The notes under the pieces were generated by a model. That model was given only the letters and a program-made list of their open reading frames with translations. It made no database searches and was not told the DNA's origin. This document shows, piece by piece, positions 6,702-8,616 of a stretch of DNA of 8,616 nucleotides. The stretch's first letter is position 1; the number at the start of each line of letters is the position of its first letter. The stretch covers positions 1 to 8,616 of the forward strand of contig CABUWA010000079.1 in NCBI GenBank assembly GCA_902495085.1, in the 5' to 3' direction. The position numbers and the translations under genes were made by a program. The DNA comes from an uncultured Collinsella sp. (GTDB taxonomy: Bacteria; Actinomycetota; Coriobacteriia; Coriobacteriales; Coriobacteriaceae).

Positions 6702-8609
6702 CTAGAGCTCCTTTTGCAGATAAAGGCCATGGTCATAAAATCCAAGATGGCGATAGTACTCGCGCGTGCCAATCGCGCTAATCACGTTGATACGCGCATA
6801 ACCCGCATCCCGGGCAATCTCGCACGCACGCTCTACGAGCAAACGCCCCAACCCGTGATGTTGCGCCGCCTGGCCCTGATCGCCCACGCGCGCCGCCATG
6901 CCATACACGTGCACCTCGCGAATCATCGCCTCGTCCGGCGTCGTCGGCAACTCGTCCGCATGTGCGGCAACAAACGAATGGTCGGGCAGCGACAACCGCA
7001 AAAAGCCCGCGATCTTGCCCCGCGGCGTCACCCACTGCAAAAAGCGCTCGTGAGTCACCGGCGTCTCGTACGCCACTTCCTCATCAAGAGAAAGCTCATC
7101 CAAGTCGGCACCCGCGGTACTGATCTCGCGATAGCGAATCTCGCGCACCACTGTGCCTTCTCCACGAGCCGCCAAGCGATTCTCGACGAGCTGACGCAGG
7201 TTGGGCTTCTTGTTGCCCACCATGATGTCATCGGAGCTAAAGTCGCGGATCATGCGACTGATGCGGCAGAACGCCGGCGTCACCACGATGTCATCGGCCA
7301 GTACATCGAGCAGCTCCTCCTCGGTATAGGGACGCCACTTGCCACGCTCATAGCAGCCCACCAGACGCGAGCCCTCGATGAGTGCACACGGATAGACTTT
7401 GACCTCGTCGGGCATAAAGGCCCCCTCGGTCACAAAGCGCTCGTAGTCGCGCTTGTCCCCTTCGGGCGTGGCGCCCAGCAAGTTGAGCATAAAATGCGCG
7501 TGAATCTTAAAGCCAAACAGGCGCGCAAGCGAAAACGCCCGCTCGATCTGCGCCACCGAAATGCGCCGCTCGTTGATATCGAGCAGGTGCTGGTCGAGGC
7601 TCTGGATGCCCATCTGGATCTTGGTGCAGCCCAGGCGGCGGATAAGCGTGAGGGCCTTCGGCGTTACGGCATCGGGGCGCGTCTCGATAACGAGTCCCAC
7701 CACGCGATGCTTCGCCGTCTCGTTGATGCGCTGTTGACGTTCAAGCTCCTCCATCGTTGCCGTCTGCCACTCGGCGACTTCGCCCCACGGCGTACCGGGG
7801 CCGTACAGACGACGCACCGCACGGTTGTAGCCGCCCACGGCAGCATCCACACGCCCCTGGTCGTCGGCAACGCCGGCAGCAAGCTCGACCTCGTCTGTCG
7901 CAATGCCGGCTGCCCGATAGCGCTCGCGACGCTCCGCTACCACCGGCGGCAGGGCATCGGCGGGAGCGTCATCGAGCAGGCGCCCCGCCTCGGCACGACT
8001 GATGCCCGGACGCGCCAACATGGGGTTTGCCGCCACGCCGGCGACGGCATCGTCATTGAGCGCACGGAAAAGCTCCGACATAAACCACGTCTGATACCCT
8101 TCCGGATAGTCGCTCCAGGTGCCACCGAGCACGATGAGCTCTATCTTATCGGTCGCATGCCCCATCTGCGAAAGCGCCGTCAAACGGGCGCTCACCTGCA
8201 GATATGGATCGAAGCAGTTTTGCTCTGCACGGGCGCACGCCGGCTCGGCGTGCAGATAGCTTTTGGGCATGCGCAGGTCGTTGGGGCAAAACAGGCAATC
8301 GCCCGAGCACGGCCACGGCTTGGTGATGACGGTAATGGTCGCTACGCCCGAAGCCGTGCGACGAGGCTTCATGCGTAGCACCTGCAGCAGTTGACGCTCT
8401 AGCTCGGCGTCGACATTCCATACCGTCCAACGAGCCGGCTCCTCGCGCTTCACCCGCTGGTAAAACGGCAGCAGGCGACGCTTGGCCAGATCACGCTTGT
8501 CGGCACCCTCACGGCGTGCCTCGGCATGTATCAGTTTGACGAGCGCTTTGTCGTCCACGGTCTCGCCGCGACGCAGAGCCTCGAGTATGTTCAAGATAAT
8601 CTGTTCCAT
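6702..8609 (-). CDS. elp3: Elp3-family tRNA uridine-34 modification enzyme (radical SAM + GNAT acetyltransferase)
   Basis: The protein is 635 aa. Residues 95-110 hold the radical SAM cluster motif CSGDCLFC (Cys101, Cys105, Cys108) followed by P-N-D. Family blocks follow: KSYLHAEPACARA at 116-128, LIVLGGTWSDYPEGYQ near 158-172, GLVIETRPD at 305-313, IQMGIQS at 331-337 and EIRYREI at 490-496. The C-terminal GNAT domain (about 515-635) has the acetyl-CoA loop QHHGLGRLL at 583-591 and GTREYYRHLGF at 614-624. Elp3 uses acetyl-CoA and a 5'-deoxyadenosyl radical to build the carboxymethyl-type group on wobble uridine 34, aiding decoding of split codon boxes. Bacteria use it without the other Elongator subunits. 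It is longer than the roughly 550 aa of yeast Elp3, mainly through an insert at about 186-300. ATG 8609 is preceded only by GGGGG in the few bases visible, and the frame stays open to the window edge, so a start further upstream cannot be excluded. Confidence 0.9.
   Translation of the reverse strand: MEQIILNILEALRRGETVDDKALVKLIHAEARREGADKRDLAKRRLLPFYQRVKREEPARWTVWNVDAELERQLLQVLRMKPRRTASGVATITVITKPWPCSGDCLFCPNDLRMPKSYLHAEPACARAEQNCFDPYLQVSARLTALSQMGHATDKIELIVLGGTWSDYPEGYQTWFMSELFRALNDDAVAGVAANPMLARPGISRAEAGRLLDDAPADALPPVVAERRERYRAAGIATDEVELAAGVADDQGRVDAAVGGYNRAVRRLYGPGTPWGEVAEWQTATMEELERQQRINETAKHRVVGLVIETRPDAVTPKALTLIRRLGCTKIQMGIQSLDQHLLDINERRISVAQIERAFSLARLFGFKIHAHFMLNLLGATPEGDKRDYERFVTEGAFMPDEVKVYPCALIEGSRLVGCYERGKWRPYTEEELLDVLADDIVVTPAFCRISRMIRDFSSDDIMVGNKKPNLRQLVENRLAARGEGTVVREIRYREISTAGADLDELSLDEEVAYETPVTHERFLQWVTPRGKIAGFLRLSLPDHSFVAAHADELPTTPDEAMIREVHVYGMAARVGDQGQAAQHHGLGRLLVERACEIARDAGYARINVISAIGTREYYRHLGFYDHGLYLQKEL
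6708..6715 (-). promoter_or_regulatory. Ribosome binding site of the spermidine-synthase-like gene, inside the end of the Elp3 gene
   Basis: On the minus strand AAAAGGAG is followed by 6 nt and then ATG at 6701. The site lies within the last codons of the upstream reading frame, which supports the chosen start and termination-reinitiation coupling. Confidence 0.7.
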
Positions 8610-8616
8610 GCCCCCA

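Noticed and set aside
6327..8378. Long plus-strand open frame of 683 codons opposite the Elp3 gene
   Set aside because: It is antisense to a gene with unmistakable Elp3 motifs; its translation is rich in Arg, His and Ala with no recognisable domain, as expected for a GC-rich antisense frame.

Overview
The window is a GC-rich bacterial segment with five protein genes in two convergent blocks. The plus strand (about 38-5723) carries a three-gene operon. The minus strand (8609 to 5826) carries a tightly joined gene pair. No tRNA, rRNA, CRISPR array, transposase or integrase was seen, and no stretch over 300 bases lacks a gene. High GC, Actinobacteria-like LexA half-sites upstream and the general style of the intergenic repeats suggest an actinobacterium, perhaps a gut Coriobacteriia such as Collinsella. 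This placement is an inference.

Plus-strand block: (1) a TerB-N/TerB-C type protein of 586 aa from a GTG start at 105; (2) a P-loop ATPase of the BrxD/DUF2791 type, 434 aa, overlapping gene 1 by 8 nt; (3) an Lhr-like superfamily II DNA helicase, 814 aa from a GTG start at 3279. Genes 2 and 3 resemble the BrxD and BrxHI accessory proteins of type 2 BREX (Pgl), but no pglZ, pglX or pglW is present, and a Ter-family scaffold protein sits in front instead. This is the most interesting system in the window: a compact Ter-ATPase-helicase module, probably acting on DNA in phage defence or genome repair. A near-consensus actinobacterial LexA (SOS) box lies between and over the candidate promoter elements of gene 1, so the operon is probably switched on by DNA damage. 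A hairpin repeat between genes 2 and 3 may tune helicase expression.

A nested palindrome of about 89 bp separates the two blocks. It may be a bidirectional terminator or a small mobile or REP-like element.

Minus-strand block: an Elp3-family radical SAM/acetyltransferase (635 aa) that modifies the tRNA wobble uridine, followed with no gap (the stop codon abuts the next ATG) by a membrane-anchored spermidine-synthase-like protein (291 aa). The pair looks like core or housekeeping content next to the accessory three-gene operon.
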